A DNA stretch of 16,839 nt, taken from Mollicutes bacterium. Its GTDB lineage: Bacteria > Bacillota_I > Bacilli_A > RF39 > UBA660. Where the stretch lies: NCBI GenBank assembly GCA_003560455.1, contig PWIL01000160.1:1-16839 (forward strand), read 5' to 3'. Of this stretch, positions 1 to 7,162 are shown piece by piece. The notes below the pieces were generated by a model, which made no database searches, was not told the DNA's origin, and saw nothing but the letters and a program-made list of their open reading frames with translations. The position numbers were made by a program, and so were the translations under genes. Position 1 is the stretch's first letter. The number at the start of each line of letters is the position of its first letter.

Positions 1-2
1 GC

Positions 3-563
3 TCTTCGCATGTTAAGAATAGTCATGCTATCGGTGATGTGAGTGGCGATGTTATTGTTGGTGGTTTAGTCGGAGTTGCTTATGGCGATGTTGAAAATAG
101 TTATGCAACTGGTAATGTTTTTGGGATTGGTCATGAAGATACGGTTTTAGGTGGCTTGGTTGGAATGAGTGGTTCGATTAGTCAATCTTATGCGACCGGT
201 AATGTTAGTGGTATAAATATTTTAGGTGGTTTAGTTGGGACAAATTATTTTCCTGTTTTGAATAGTTATGCTAATGGGGAAGTAACTGGTCAAGAAAAAA
301 TAGGTGGTTTAGTCGGTGAGAGTTTTGCTGAAATTAATCATAGTTATGCCATTGGATTAGTAACTGGTAGTAGTCAAGTTGGTGGTTTAATTGGTAATTT
401 AGAAAGTATTGTTACAAATGCATATTACAATACTGAAACAACTAATCAAACAGATAATGATGGCCGTGGCCAGCCCAGAAATACAGAACAAATGCAATAT
501 CCGCATGATGAAACAACTTATATTGATTGGGATTTGGAAAATATTTGGACTTGGCAAGAATAA
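3..563 (+). CDS. GLUG-motif repeat surface protein, 3' part only
   Basis: The reading frame is open from the left edge (first whole codon at 3), so the N-terminus lies outside the window. About 187 residues are visible. They consist of five imperfect repeats of roughly 26-29 residues with the pattern NSYATGxVxG...xGGLVG, which is the GLUG motif of secreted and cell-surface proteins. The repeats are followed by a tail with a YYNTET segment, an RNTEQMQ segment and a final DWDLENIWTWQE, the usual closing region of GLUG proteins. No LPXTG sorting signal or C-terminal membrane helix is present, so any anchor must lie upstream. The family is commonly linked to adhesion or matrix binding, but no ligand can be read from this fragment. 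A terminator follows directly. Family assignment is firm; exact role is unknown. Confidence 0.85.
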   Translation, partial: SSHVKNSHAIGDVSGDVIVGGLVGVAYGDVENSYATGNVFGIGHEDTVLGGLVGMSGSISQSYATGNVSGINILGGLVGTNYFPVLNSYANGEVTGQEKIGGLVGESFAEINHSYAIGLVTGSSQVGGLIGNLESIVTNAYYNTETTNQTDNDGRGQPRNTEQMQYPHDETTYIDWDLENIWTWQE

Positions 564-587
564 AATGGTTTTAAACCATTTTTTATT
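562..587 (+). terminator. Intrinsic terminator after the GLUG gene
   Basis: The inverted repeat AAAATGGT (562-569) and ACCATTTT (575-582) encloses a 5-nt loop and runs into a T tract at 579-584. It begins within the TAA stop of the GLUG gene and lies just before the tgt promoter, so it separates the two transcription units. Confidence 0.75.
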
Positions 588-615
588 TGTTGATTTATTA
601 AAAATATTATATAAT
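587..615 (+). promoter_or_regulatory. Sigma-A type promoter of tgt
   Basis: TTGTTG (587-592), a 17-nt spacer and a perfect TATAAT (610-615) form a near-consensus housekeeping promoter. The expected start near 622 would leave a leader of only about a dozen bases before the tgt ATG. Confidence 0.7.
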
Positions 616-634
616 GATAAACGGGAAGTGAATT

Positions 635-1741
635 ATGATTGAATACCAATTAATTAAACAAGATAAAGAAGCACGTTTGGGCGAAATAAAAACTAAACGG
701 GGTGTTTTTAAAACGCCTTTATTTATGCCAGTTGGAACATTAGCTAATGTTAAAGGTTTAACGAGTGCGGAATTAGTTTCTTTAGAAAGTGGTATTATTT
801 TAGCTAATGCTTATCATTTATGGTTAAGACCAGGTGAAGAAATAATTGCTAAGATTGGTGGTTTGCACCAATTTATGAGTTTTCCTAATTTAATTTTAAC
901 GGACAGTGGGGGGTTTCAAGTTTTTTCACTGGCTAAACCAAAGGATATAAATGAAGAAGGAGTTGCTTTTAAAAGTCATCTTGATGGTCAAAAACTTTTT
1001 TTAACTCCAGAAAAATCAATTGCGATTCAAAATAAATTAAATAGTGATATTGCAATGGTGTTTGATGAATGTCCGCCTTTTCCAAGTACTTATGATTATA
1101 TGCAACAAAGTGTTGAACGAACTTTACGTTGGGCGCAACGTTGTAAAGAAAGCCATCAAAATAAAAAGCAAGCTTTATTTGGTATTATTCAAGGTGGTGA
1201 ATATGCTGATTTAAGAAAGCATAGTGCGATTGAAACAGTTAAAATTGGGTTTGATGGTTATGCTATCGGTGGTGTTAGTGTTGGTGAAGATAAAAAAACA
1301 ATGTATCAAATGATTGATGATAGTGTCTTATATATGCCTAAAGATAAGGTTCGTTATTTAATGGGTGTCGGTGATCCAGTTGATTTAATAGAGGCGGTTA
1401 AAAGAGGAATTGATATTTTTGATTGTGTCCTGCCCACTAGATTAGCTAGACATGCTAATGCTTTTACTAAGCAAGGAAGAATTAATTTAAAAAATGCTCA
1501 ATATCAAGCTGATTTTACACCAATTGCAAAAGATTGTAATTGTGATACTTGTCAAAATTATTCCAAAGCTTATTTAAGACATCTTTTTATGGCTAAAGAA
1601 ACTTTAGCAGGGCGGTTAGTTAGTATTCATAATTTATATTTTTTAAAAAAATTAATGGATAATATTCAAGAAGCAATTGCAGAAGATAGGTTTACACAGT
1701 TTGCTGATGACTTTCTTGATAATTATCAAAATAATAATTGA
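635..1741 (+). CDS. tgt: Queuine/preQ1 tRNA-guanine transglycosylase
   Basis: Bacterial TGT exchanges guanine-34 in the anticodon of tRNA-Asp, -Asn, -His and -Tyr for the queuosine precursor preQ1. The 368-residue protein has the family's usual length and (beta/alpha)8 motifs. The TDSGGFQVFSL motif holds the general acid/base Asp90, and FDCVLPTR holds the nucleophile Asp263. The zinc site is CNCDTC followed by a His in SIHNL near residue 330. The start ATG at 635 follows a weak ribosome site (GGGAAG, about 623-628). The gene has its own promoter and ends in TGA, which forms part of the rpsL promoter's -35 box. No other queuosine gene (queA, queG) is in the window. In many Firmicutes tgt sits next to queA and ruvAB, so its position beside the str operon is a lineage-specific arrangement. 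Identification is very secure. Confidence 0.97.
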   Translation: MIEYQLIKQDKEARLGEIKTKRGVFKTPLFMPVGTLANVKGLTSAELVSLESGIILANAYHLWLRPGEEIIAKIGGLHQFMSFPNLILTDSGGFQVFSLAKPKDINEEGVAFKSHLDGQKLFLTPEKSIAIQNKLNSDIAMVFDECPPFPSTYDYMQQSVERTLRWAQRCKESHQNKKQALFGIIQGGEYADLRKHSAIETVKIGFDGYAIGGVSVGEDKKTMYQMIDDSVLYMPKDKVRYLMGVGDPVDLIEAVKRGIDIFDCVLPTRLARHANAFTKQGRINLKNAQYQADFTPIAKDCNCDTCQNYSKAYLRHLFMAKETLAGRLVSIHNLYFLKKLMDNIQEAIAEDRFTQFADDFLDNYQNNN

Positions 1742-1766
1742 CAAGTGGCATTAAAAATGATATATT
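1738..1766 (+). promoter_or_regulatory. Strong str-operon promoter overlapping the tgt stop codon
   Basis: A perfect TTGACA (1738-1743), a 17-nt spacer and TATATT (1761-1766) preceded by TGA (extended -10) form one of the best promoters in the window. The -35 box contains the tgt TGA stop codon. The expected start near 1773 gives an rpsL leader of about 80 nt. Confidence 0.8.
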
Positions 1767-1775
1767 GTTAATGTT

Positions 1776-1819
1776 TTAATTGAGATTTACCTTGTAAATC
1801 TTTAAATTAACTAAGATTT
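1776..1819 (+). promoter_or_regulatory. rpsL leader with two mutually exclusive hairpins
   Basis: Hairpin 1 pairs AGATTTAC (1783-1790) with GTAAATCT (1794-1801) over a 3-nt loop. It can extend outward through TTAATT (1776-1781) and AATTAA (1805-1810). Hairpin 2 pairs AAATCTT (1796-1802) with AAGATTT (1813-1819). Both need the 1796-1801 segment, so only one can form at a time. Further down, ACAC (1823-1826) and GTGT (1833-1836) can form a small third hairpin just before the ribosome site AAAGGAGGT (1842-1850). No U-tract follows, so any control would act on translation or RNA stability rather than by termination. Ribosomal-protein leaders are often autoregulated, but the regulator here is inference. 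Confidence 0.45.
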
Positions 1820-1855
1820 GAAACACCTGGATGTGTGGATGAAAGGAGGTAATTT

Positions 1856-2272
1856 GTGCCAACAATTAATCAATTAGTAAAAAAACGTCGAAAAAGCAAA
1901 TCAAAGAAAAGTAAATCACCATTATTGGGATATAACTTAAATACAAAAACAAAAAAAACGACGAAAGTAAATTCGCCACAAAAAAGAGGCGTTTGTATTC
2001 GGGTTGGAACGCTAACTCAGAAAAAACCAAACTCAGCTTTACGAAAATATGCTCGTGTTCGTTTAAGTAACGGAAGTGAATTGCGTGCTTATATTGGCGG
2101 TGAAGGTCATAACTTACAGGAACATAGTGTTGTTTTAGTACGTGGTGGTCGTGTTAAAGACTTAATTGGGGTTCGTTATCATATTGTTCGTGGAACGCTT
2201 GATACAGCTGGTGTCGATAAAAAACGCCAAGCTCGTTCAAAGTATGGAACGAAAAAACCAAAAAATGCATAA
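1856..2272 (+). CDS. rpsL: 30S ribosomal protein S12 (uS12)
   Basis: S12 sits at the subunit interface beside the decoding centre and governs tRNA selection accuracy. The 138-residue protein starts with MPTINQL at a GTG codon, 5 nt after a full AAAGGAGGT ribosome site. It has the Firmicutes-type insertion near residues 12-40 and the conserved RGVC, KKPNSALRKYARVRL, GHNLQEHSVVL and RGGRVKDL blocks. Two loop prolines are changed. The usual TPKKPNS reads TQKKPNS (Gln55, E. coli Pro41 position), and the usual KDLPGVRYH reads KDLIGVRYH (Ile104, E. coli Pro90 position). The neighbouring lysines of both loops (E. coli Lys42 and Lys87) are kept. It is the first gene of rpsL-rpsG-fusA-tuf, with its own strong promoter and leader. 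Confidence 0.98.
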   Translation: MPTINQLVKKRRKSKSKKSKSPLLGYNLNTKTKKTTKVNSPQKRGVCIRVGTLTQKKPNSALRKYARVRLSNGSELRAYIGGEGHNLQEHSVVLVRGGRVKDLIGVRYHIVRGTLDTAGVDKKRQARSKYGTKKPKNA

Positions 2273-2291
2273 AAAAAATTAGGAGGTTAAT

Positions 2292-2759
2292 ATGCGAAAA
2301 AGAAGAGCAGATAAAAGAGATGTTTTAGCCGACCCGCTTTACCATTCAAAAGTTGTGACTAAATTAATGAATACATTAATGTTTGATGGCAAAAGAGGAT
2401 TAGCACAAACAATTCTTTATGACGCATTTGAAAAAATAAAAGAACAAACAAAAGAAGATCCAGTGGAAGTATTTAATAAAGCATTAGAAAATATTAAACC
2501 AGCCCTAGAAGTAAAATCAAGAAGAGTTGGTGGTGCAAATTATCAAGTTCCAATCGAAGTAAAACCAGATCGTAGTCAAGCACTCGGTTTAAGATGGCTA
2601 GTACAATATGCAAGATTACGAAATGGCAAATCAATGTCTGAAAACTTAGCAAATGAAATTATGGATGCAGCCAATGGAACCGGCGCAGCAGTTAAAAAAA
2701 GAGAGGATGTCCATCGAATGGCGGAAGCAAACAAAGCATACGCGCATTATCGTTGGTAG
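2292..2759 (+). CDS. rpsG: 30S ribosomal protein S7 (uS7)
   Basis: S7 nucleates assembly of the 30S head by binding the 3' domain of 16S rRNA. The 155-residue protein has the usual length and signature blocks: MRKRRADKRDVLADPLYHSKVV at the start, then VKSRRVGGANYQVPIEV, and HRMAEANKAYAHYRW at the end. A strong AGGAGG site (2281-2286) precedes the ATG. The 19-nt gap after rpsL is too short for an E. coli-style S7 binding structure between the two cistrons. If the operon is autoregulated, the leader upstream of rpsL is the likelier place. Nothing unusual is seen in the protein. Confidence 0.98.
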   Translation: MRKRRADKRDVLADPLYHSKVVTKLMNTLMFDGKRGLAQTILYDAFEKIKEQTKEDPVEVFNKALENIKPALEVKSRRVGGANYQVPIEVKPDRSQALGLRWLVQYARLRNGKSMSENLANEIMDAANGTGAAVKKREDVHRMAEANKAYAHYRW

Positions 2760-2772
2760 AAGGGAAGAGAAT

Positions 2773-4845
2773 ATGGCTCGTGAATACAGTTTAGAAAAAA
2801 TTAGAAATGTTGGAATAATGGCACATATTGATGCCGGAAAAACAACTTTTACCGAAAGAGTTTTATTTCATACCAAAAAAATTCATAAAATTGGTGAAAC
2901 CCATGATGGTGCTTCCCAAATGGATTGGATGGAACAAGAACAAGAAAGAGGAATTACAATAACATCAGCAGCAACTACCGCTTTTTGGCGGGGCTATTGC
3001 TTAAATATTATTGATACCCCTGGTCACGTTGATTTTACCGTTGAAGTTTCAAGATCATTACGTGTCTTAGATGGGGCGGTTGCATTACTTGATGCCGAAG
3101 CCGGTGTCGAGCCCCAAACTGAAGCAGTTTGGCGACAAGCAACTGAATTTAATGTTCCTCGTATTTTCTTTGCTAATAAAATGGACAAAATGGGCGCGGA
3201 TTTTGCCGCTTGTTTAAAATCAATTGATGATCGCTTGGCAGTTAATGCCAAAGCAATTACTTGGCCGATTGGTGCCGAAAGTGATTTTAAGGGTGTTGTT
3301 GATTTAGTTGCTTTTAAAGCGTATGAATATGATGGCAAGCCTGATGAAGAACCAAAAGAAATTCCAATTCCGGCTGATTTAGAAGCAATTGTGCAAGAAA
3401 AACGCAATGATTTATTAGAAGCAATTTCGGAATATGATGATGAACTAATGGAAAAATATTTATCTGATGAAGAAATTCCGGTTGAGTTAATTAAAAAAGC
3501 AATTCGAAAAGGAACTTTAGCAGTTGAATTTTTCCCAGTATTATGCGGAACAGCCTTGGGCAATAAAGCAGTTAAATTAGTTGTTGATGCAATTGTTGAT
3601 TTTCTGCCGGCACCAAATGATGTTGCAGCAATTGAAGGAATCGATAAAGATGAAAATCCGATTAAAAGAAAACCCGATGATAATGAAGCATTTAGTGCCT
3701 TAGCATTTAAAATTGCAACCGACCCTTTTGTTGGGAAATTAGCTTTTATTCGAGTTTATTCTGGCGTGTTAAAAAGTGGCTCTTATGTTTATAATTCTAG
3801 TAAAGATGTTAAAGAAAGAGTCGGCCGAATTTTAGAAATGCATGCTAATAATCGAACTGAAATAAAAGAAGTTTATTCAGGTGGAATTGCTGCCGCTGTT
3901 GGTTTAAAAGAAACGGGAACAGGTGATACTTTATGCGATGAGAAGAAATTATGTATTTTAGAACCACCGGTCTTTCCAGAACCTGTTATTGAATTAGCGG
4001 TTGAACCAAAATCAAAGGCTGATCAAGATAAAATGGGACAAGCATTACAAAAATTAGCTGAAGAAGATCCAACTTTCCGTTCAAGCATGAATCATGAAAC
4101 AGGACAAACAATTATTGCGGGAATGGGTGAATTACACCTTGAAATTATTGTTGACCGAATGAAAAGAGAATTTAAAGTTGAAGCGAATGTTGGTGAACCA
4201 CAAGTTTCATATCGTGAAACGCTTAAAAAAGCCGCTGAATGTGAAGGAAAATATATTAAACAATCTGGCGGGCGTGGTCAGTATGGACATGTTAAGATTT
4301 TATTTGAACCAAATCCGGAAAATGGTTATGAATTTGTTGATAAAATTGTTGGTGGAACCGTACCAAGAGAATATATTCCGGTTACTGATAAGGGTCTGCA
4401 AGATGCAATGCAAAATGGTGTTTTGGCGGGCTATCCAATGGTTGATGTTAAAGCAACATTATATGATGGTTCATACCATGATGTTGATTCATCAGAAATG
4501 GCTTTTAAAATTGCAGCCAGTTTAGCACTAAAAGATAGTCGTAATAAATGTGAACCAATATTGTTAGAACCAATTATGAAAATGCAAGTAGTAACCCCAG
4601 AAGAATATTTAGGTGCAGTTATGGGTGATATAACTTCGCGAAGAGGAAAACCAATTGGTCAGGAAAATCGGGGCAATGCAATTGCGATTGAAGCAATGGT
4701 TCCCTTAGCTGAAACCTTTGGATTTGCAACAACTTTGCGTTCAAATACGCAAGGAAGAGCAACTTTCACCCCATTTTTTGATCATTATGAAGAAGTACCA
4801 CGTAATATTGCTGAAGAAATAATCAATAAAAATACGACAAACTAG
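2773..4845 (+). CDS. fusA: Translation elongation factor G
   Basis: EF-G is the GTPase that moves tRNAs and mRNA through the ribosome and helps recycle ribosomes. The start MAREYSLEKIRN at 2773 is chosen because it matches the family N-terminus and follows an AAGGGA ribosome site at about 2760. An in-frame ATG 40 codons upstream lies inside rpsG and adds no conserved sequence. The product has 690 residues, the usual length. GTPase motifs are AHIDAGKTT (residues 17-25), the switch region ERGITITSAATT, DTPGHVD and NKMDK. The later domains include the GGRGQYGHV segment of domain IV and GAVMGDITSRRG of domain V. The gene follows rpsG by 13 nt and belongs to the str operon. Confidence 0.98.
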   Translation: MAREYSLEKIRNVGIMAHIDAGKTTFTERVLFHTKKIHKIGETHDGASQMDWMEQEQERGITITSAATTAFWRGYCLNIIDTPGHVDFTVEVSRSLRVLDGAVALLDAEAGVEPQTEAVWRQATEFNVPRIFFANKMDKMGADFAACLKSIDDRLAVNAKAITWPIGAESDFKGVVDLVAFKAYEYDGKPDEEPKEIPIPADLEAIVQEKRNDLLEAISEYDDELMEKYLSDEEIPVELIKKAIRKGTLAVEFFPVLCGTALGNKAVKLVVDAIVDFLPAPNDVAAIEGIDKDENPIKRKPDDNEAFSALAFKIATDPFVGKLAFIRVYSGVLKSGSYVYNSSKDVKERVGRILEMHANNRTEIKEVYSGGIAAAVGLKETGTGDTLCDEKKLCILEPPVFPEPVIELAVEPKSKADQDKMGQALQKLAEEDPTFRSSMNHETGQTIIAGMGELHLEIIVDRMKREFKVEANVGEPQVSYRETLKKAAECEGKYIKQSGGRGQYGHVKILFEPNPENGYEFVDKIVGGTVPREYIPVTDKGLQDAMQNGVLAGYPMVDVKATLYDGSYHDVDSSEMAFKIAASLALKDSRNKCEPILLEPIMKMQVVTPEEYLGAVMGDITSRRGKPIGQENRGNAIAIEAMVPLAETFGFATTLRSNTQGRATFTPFFDHYEEVPRNIAEEIINKNTTN

Positions 4846-4874
4846 CGCAAAGGACTTGAAATTTTTGGCTAGTT
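4840..4874 (+). repeat. Inverted repeat between fusA and tuf
   Basis: AACTAGC (4840-4846) and GCTAGTT (4868-4874) are perfect 7-bp inverted copies about 21 nt apart. The left arm contains the fusA TAG stop, and the right arm lies in the spacer of the internal tuf promoter. It could be an RNA stem-loop in read-through transcripts or a DNA operator. No T tract follows, so it is not a typical terminator. It could also be chance. Confidence 0.35.
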
Positions 4875-4884
4875 AAGATAAAAT
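4856..4884 (+). promoter_or_regulatory. Internal promoter of tuf
   Basis: TTGAAA (4856-4861), a 17-nt spacer and TAAAAT (4879-4884) lie in the fusA-tuf gap. This would let the very abundant EF-Tu be made beyond the level of the upstream operon genes. The ribosome site AAGGAGG (4905-4911) follows, 9 nt before the tuf ATG. Confidence 0.65.
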
Positions 4885-4920
4885 GAATAGTACATATGAG
4901 AAATAAGGAGGAGAGAAAAT

Positions 4921-6105
4921 ATGGCTAAAGAAAAATTTGATCGTTCAAAACCACACGTTAATATTGGAACAATTGGTCACGTTGACCATGGTAAAACAAC
5001 TTTAACGGCTGCTATTACAAATGTATTAGCAAAAACAGGAGGTGCGGAGTTTCAAGCATACGATACGATTGACAAAGCACCAGAAGAAAAAGAAAGAGGA
5101 ATAACAATTAACACGGCGCACGTTGAGTATTCAACTGATAATCGTCACTATGCGCACGTTGACTGTCCAGGGCATGCCGATTATGTAAAAAACATGATTA
5201 CCGGTGCTGCGCAAATGGATGGAGCAATTTTAGTAATTGCGGCAACTGATGGTCCAATGGCACAAACTCGTGAACACATTTTATTATCACGACAAGTTGG
5301 TGTACCACGGATGGTTGTTTACATGAACAAGTGTGATATGGTTGATGATGAAGAATTATTAGACCTAGTTGAAATGGAAATTCGCGAATTGTTAAATGAA
5401 TATGAATTTGATGGTGATAATACACCAATTATTCGTGGGTCAGCATTAAAAGCGCTAGAAGGTGATGCAAAAGCTGAAGAGTCGATTACTGAATTAATGA
5501 AATCAGTTGATGAATGGATTGAAACGCCTACTCGTGAGACAGACAAACCATTTTTAATGCCAATTGAAGATGTTTTCACTATTACAGGACGCGGAACTGT
5601 TGTTACCGGACGTGTTGAGCGTGGACAATTGAAATTAAATGATGAAGTTGAAATTGTGGGGATTAGAGATACGCAAAAAGTAGTTGTAACAGGAATTGAA
5701 ATGTTCCGTAAGCAATTAGATTATGCAGAAGCAGGCGATAACGCAGGTATTTTATTACGTGGAATTAATCGTGAAGATGTTGAGCGTGGACAAGTATTGG
5801 CAAAGCCAAAAACAGTTACGCCACATCGTAAATTTAAAGCTGAAGTTTACGTTTTAAGTAAAGAAGAAGGTGGACGTCATACTCCGTTTTTCTCAAACTA
5901 TCGTCCGCAATTTTATTTCCGAACAACTGATGTAACTGGTGTAATTGAATTGCCAGAAGGTGTTGAAATGGTAATGCCTGGTGATAATATTACAATGACA
6001 GTTGAATTAATCAGCCCAATTGCGATTGAAAATGGAACAAAGTTTTCAGTTCGTGAAGGTGGCCGAACAGTTGGTGCCGGAGTTGTTTCAGAAATTATTG
6101 AATGA
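4921..6105 (+). CDS. tuf: Translation elongation factor Tu
   Basis: EF-Tu delivers aminoacyl-tRNAs to the ribosomal A site as a GTP complex. The 394-residue protein has the standard length. Motifs are GHVDHGKTT, ERGITINTAHVEY (switch I), DCPGHADY and NKCD in the GTPase domain. FTITGRGTVVTGRVERG opens domain 2, and GGRHTPFFSNYRPQFYFRTT lies in domain 3. It is the last gene of the str operon, with an extra promoter upstream and a terminator downstream. It ends in TGA, which shows that TGA is a stop codon in this organism. No unusual replacement was noticed. Confidence 0.98.
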   Translation: MAKEKFDRSKPHVNIGTIGHVDHGKTTLTAAITNVLAKTGGAEFQAYDTIDKAPEEKERGITINTAHVEYSTDNRHYAHVDCPGHADYVKNMITGAAQMDGAILVIAATDGPMAQTREHILLSRQVGVPRMVVYMNKCDMVDDEELLDLVEMEIRELLNEYEFDGDNTPIIRGSALKALEGDAKAEESITELMKSVDEWIETPTRETDKPFLMPIEDVFTITGRGTVVTGRVERGQLKLNDEVEIVGIRDTQKVVVTGIEMFRKQLDYAEAGDNAGILLRGINREDVERGQVLAKPKTVTPHRKFKAEVYVLSKEEGGRHTPFFSNYRPQFYFRTTDVTGVIELPEGVEMVMPGDNITMTVELISPIAIENGTKFSVREGGRTVGAGVVSEIIE

Positions 6106-6110
6106 TCAAT

Positions 6111-6142
6111 AAAAAGGCATTGTTAAAACAATGCTTTTTTTT
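6111..6142 (+). terminator. Intrinsic terminator of the str operon
   Basis: GCATTGT (6117-6123) and ACAATGC (6128-6134) form a stem with a 4-nt loop. An A tract precedes it and eight T residues follow (6135-6142). It lies 5 nt after the tuf stop and is the clearest terminator in the window. Confidence 0.88.
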
Positions 6143-6163
6143 AATTTAAAAAGGAGGAAAAAA

Positions 6164-6484
6164 ATGCAAGTAGTTAATAAAGAAAGTATTATCGGTTATC
6201 AAATTGTTGAAGAATTAGGTTTAGTATCGGGAAGTACTGTGCGAGCTAAACACTTAGGGGGAGATATTGCTTCATCTTTGAAACATTTAGTTGGTGGTGA
6301 AATGGGCATTTATACGGAAATGATGGTTAAAGCTCGGCAAGTTGCTTATCAAAAAATGCTTGATGAAGCGGAAAAGTTAGGTGCTGATGCGATTGTAAAT
6401 GTTCGTTTTACTAGTTCAACCGTTGCTCAGGGTGCCGCTGAAATTTTGGTTTATGGCAGTGCAGTTAAAGTTGAAAAAAAATAG
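6164..6484 (+). CDS. UPF0145 / YbjQ-family protein
   Basis: This 106-residue protein matches the UPF0145 (YbjQ) family, sometimes described as a putative heavy-metal-binding domain that forms ring-like oligomers. The length is almost that of E. coli YbjQ. Typical blocks are the early GYQIVEELGLVSGSTV, a central run of small and charged residues, KMLDEAEKLGADAIVNVRF and a closing LVYGSAVKVE. The start at 6164 is chosen because it follows AAGGAGG (6151-6157) by 6 nt; an ATG at 6131 would fall inside the tuf terminator. No promoter of its own is evident, so expression may come from terminator read-through or an unrecognised site. The function of the family is not settled. It lies 9 nt before a lipoprotein gene, so the two are probably co-expressed. 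Confidence 0.87.
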   Translation: MQVVNKESIIGYQIVEELGLVSGSTVRAKHLGGDIASSLKHLVGGEMGIYTEMMVKARQVAYQKMLDEAEKLGADAIVNVRFTSSTVAQGAAEILVYGSAVKVEKK

Positions 6485-6493
6485 GAGGTCAAA

Positions 6494-7108
6494 ATGAAAA
6501 AAGGATTATTATTTTTGTTATTAGTATTAGTTGTTGGTTGTTTTGGTGGGAATGATGAACAAGAAACTAAACAAGAAACTAATGGCGAAGAAACAAAAGC
6601 CGAAGTTGAGGAACAAGAAAAAGAAGCCGAAGAAAAAGTAATTGATTTAGGTGGAATAACAGTTTATGTGCCTGATGGTTATACTGGTACTGGTGGTGAT
6701 GAAGGTTATCGTACTGTTAATGCGATTATTACGCCAGATCATCAAAAATATGAAATTGAGGTCCCATCGACATATGCACATTTAGTTGACAATTATGAAA
6801 GTACAATGTCGCTTCGGGAACATTACACGGGTGCTAGTGTAGTGCCGATTGAAACAGAAGGTTGGCGTGCGCCAGTTTTGGGCTATACATATGTGCGAAC
6901 TAACGATGATAGTAGTTCGATGACTGACTTTCAGGAAGAACATGGTGCTAGTCAAATAATAGGTCTATTTTATGAAAATCCCTTTAGTGAACATGCACAT
7001 GCTTATTTTGAAGTTGAAATGCGAGTTTTTGAAGGTGATTTAACTGATTATTACCAAGATTTTGAAGATTTTGTGGCTAATTATGTTGCTTGGTATATTG
7101 ACAATTAA
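6494..7108 (+). CDS. Small lipoprotein of unknown function
   Basis: The 204-residue product begins with a classic lipoprotein signal: MKKG, a hydrophobic stretch and the lipobox LVVGC, with Cys16 the expected lipidated residue. A Glu/Lys-rich low-complexity linker follows (about residues 20-48), then a globular domain (about 49-204) that starts with IDLGGITVYVPDGYTG. The mature part should sit on the outer face of the membrane. The globular domain was not recognised; it contains many aromatic and acidic residues and no cysteine after Cys16. The ribosome site AGGAGGT (6483-6489) overlaps the stop of the UPF0145 gene, which suggests coupled translation. A bidirectional terminator follows. Confidence 0.75.
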   Translation: MKKGLLFLLLVLVVGCFGGNDEQETKQETNGEETKAEVEEQEKEAEEKVIDLGGITVYVPDGYTGTGGDEGYRTVNAIITPDHQKYEIEVPSTYAHLVDNYESTMSLREHYTGASVVPIETEGWRAPVLGYTYVRTNDDSSSMTDFQEEHGASQIIGLFYENPFSEHAHAYFEVEMRVFEGDLTDYYQDFEDFVANYVAWYIDN

Positions 7109-7109
7109 A

Positions 7110-7132
7110 AAAAACTATAAAATATAGTTTTT
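7110..7132. terminator. Bidirectional terminator between convergent genes
   Basis: AAAAACTATA (7110-7119) and TATAGTTTTT (7123-7132) are a perfect 10-bp stem over an AAA loop. T tracts lie on both strands, the longer on the minus strand. It can end both the plus-strand lipoprotein transcript and the minus-strand FemAB transcript. Confidence 0.82.
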
Positions 7133-7162
7133 AATCAATGACTGGTAAAGTTGTTGATTTTT

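Noticed and set aside
3..563. Frameshifted or broken GLUG gene
   Set aside because: The frame is intact to a natural C-terminal region and stop; only the 5' part is missing because of the window edge.
2653..2772. N-terminal extension of EF-G from an upstream in-frame ATG
   Set aside because: The 40 extra codons overlap rpsG in another frame and match no EF-G; MAREYSLEKIRN at 2773 is the family start and has its own ribosome site.
3024..3563. Long minus-strand open frame of 179 codons inside fusA
   Set aside because: It lies wholly within the certain fusA gene, has no ribosome site and has a serine-rich composition typical of the complement of a coding strand.
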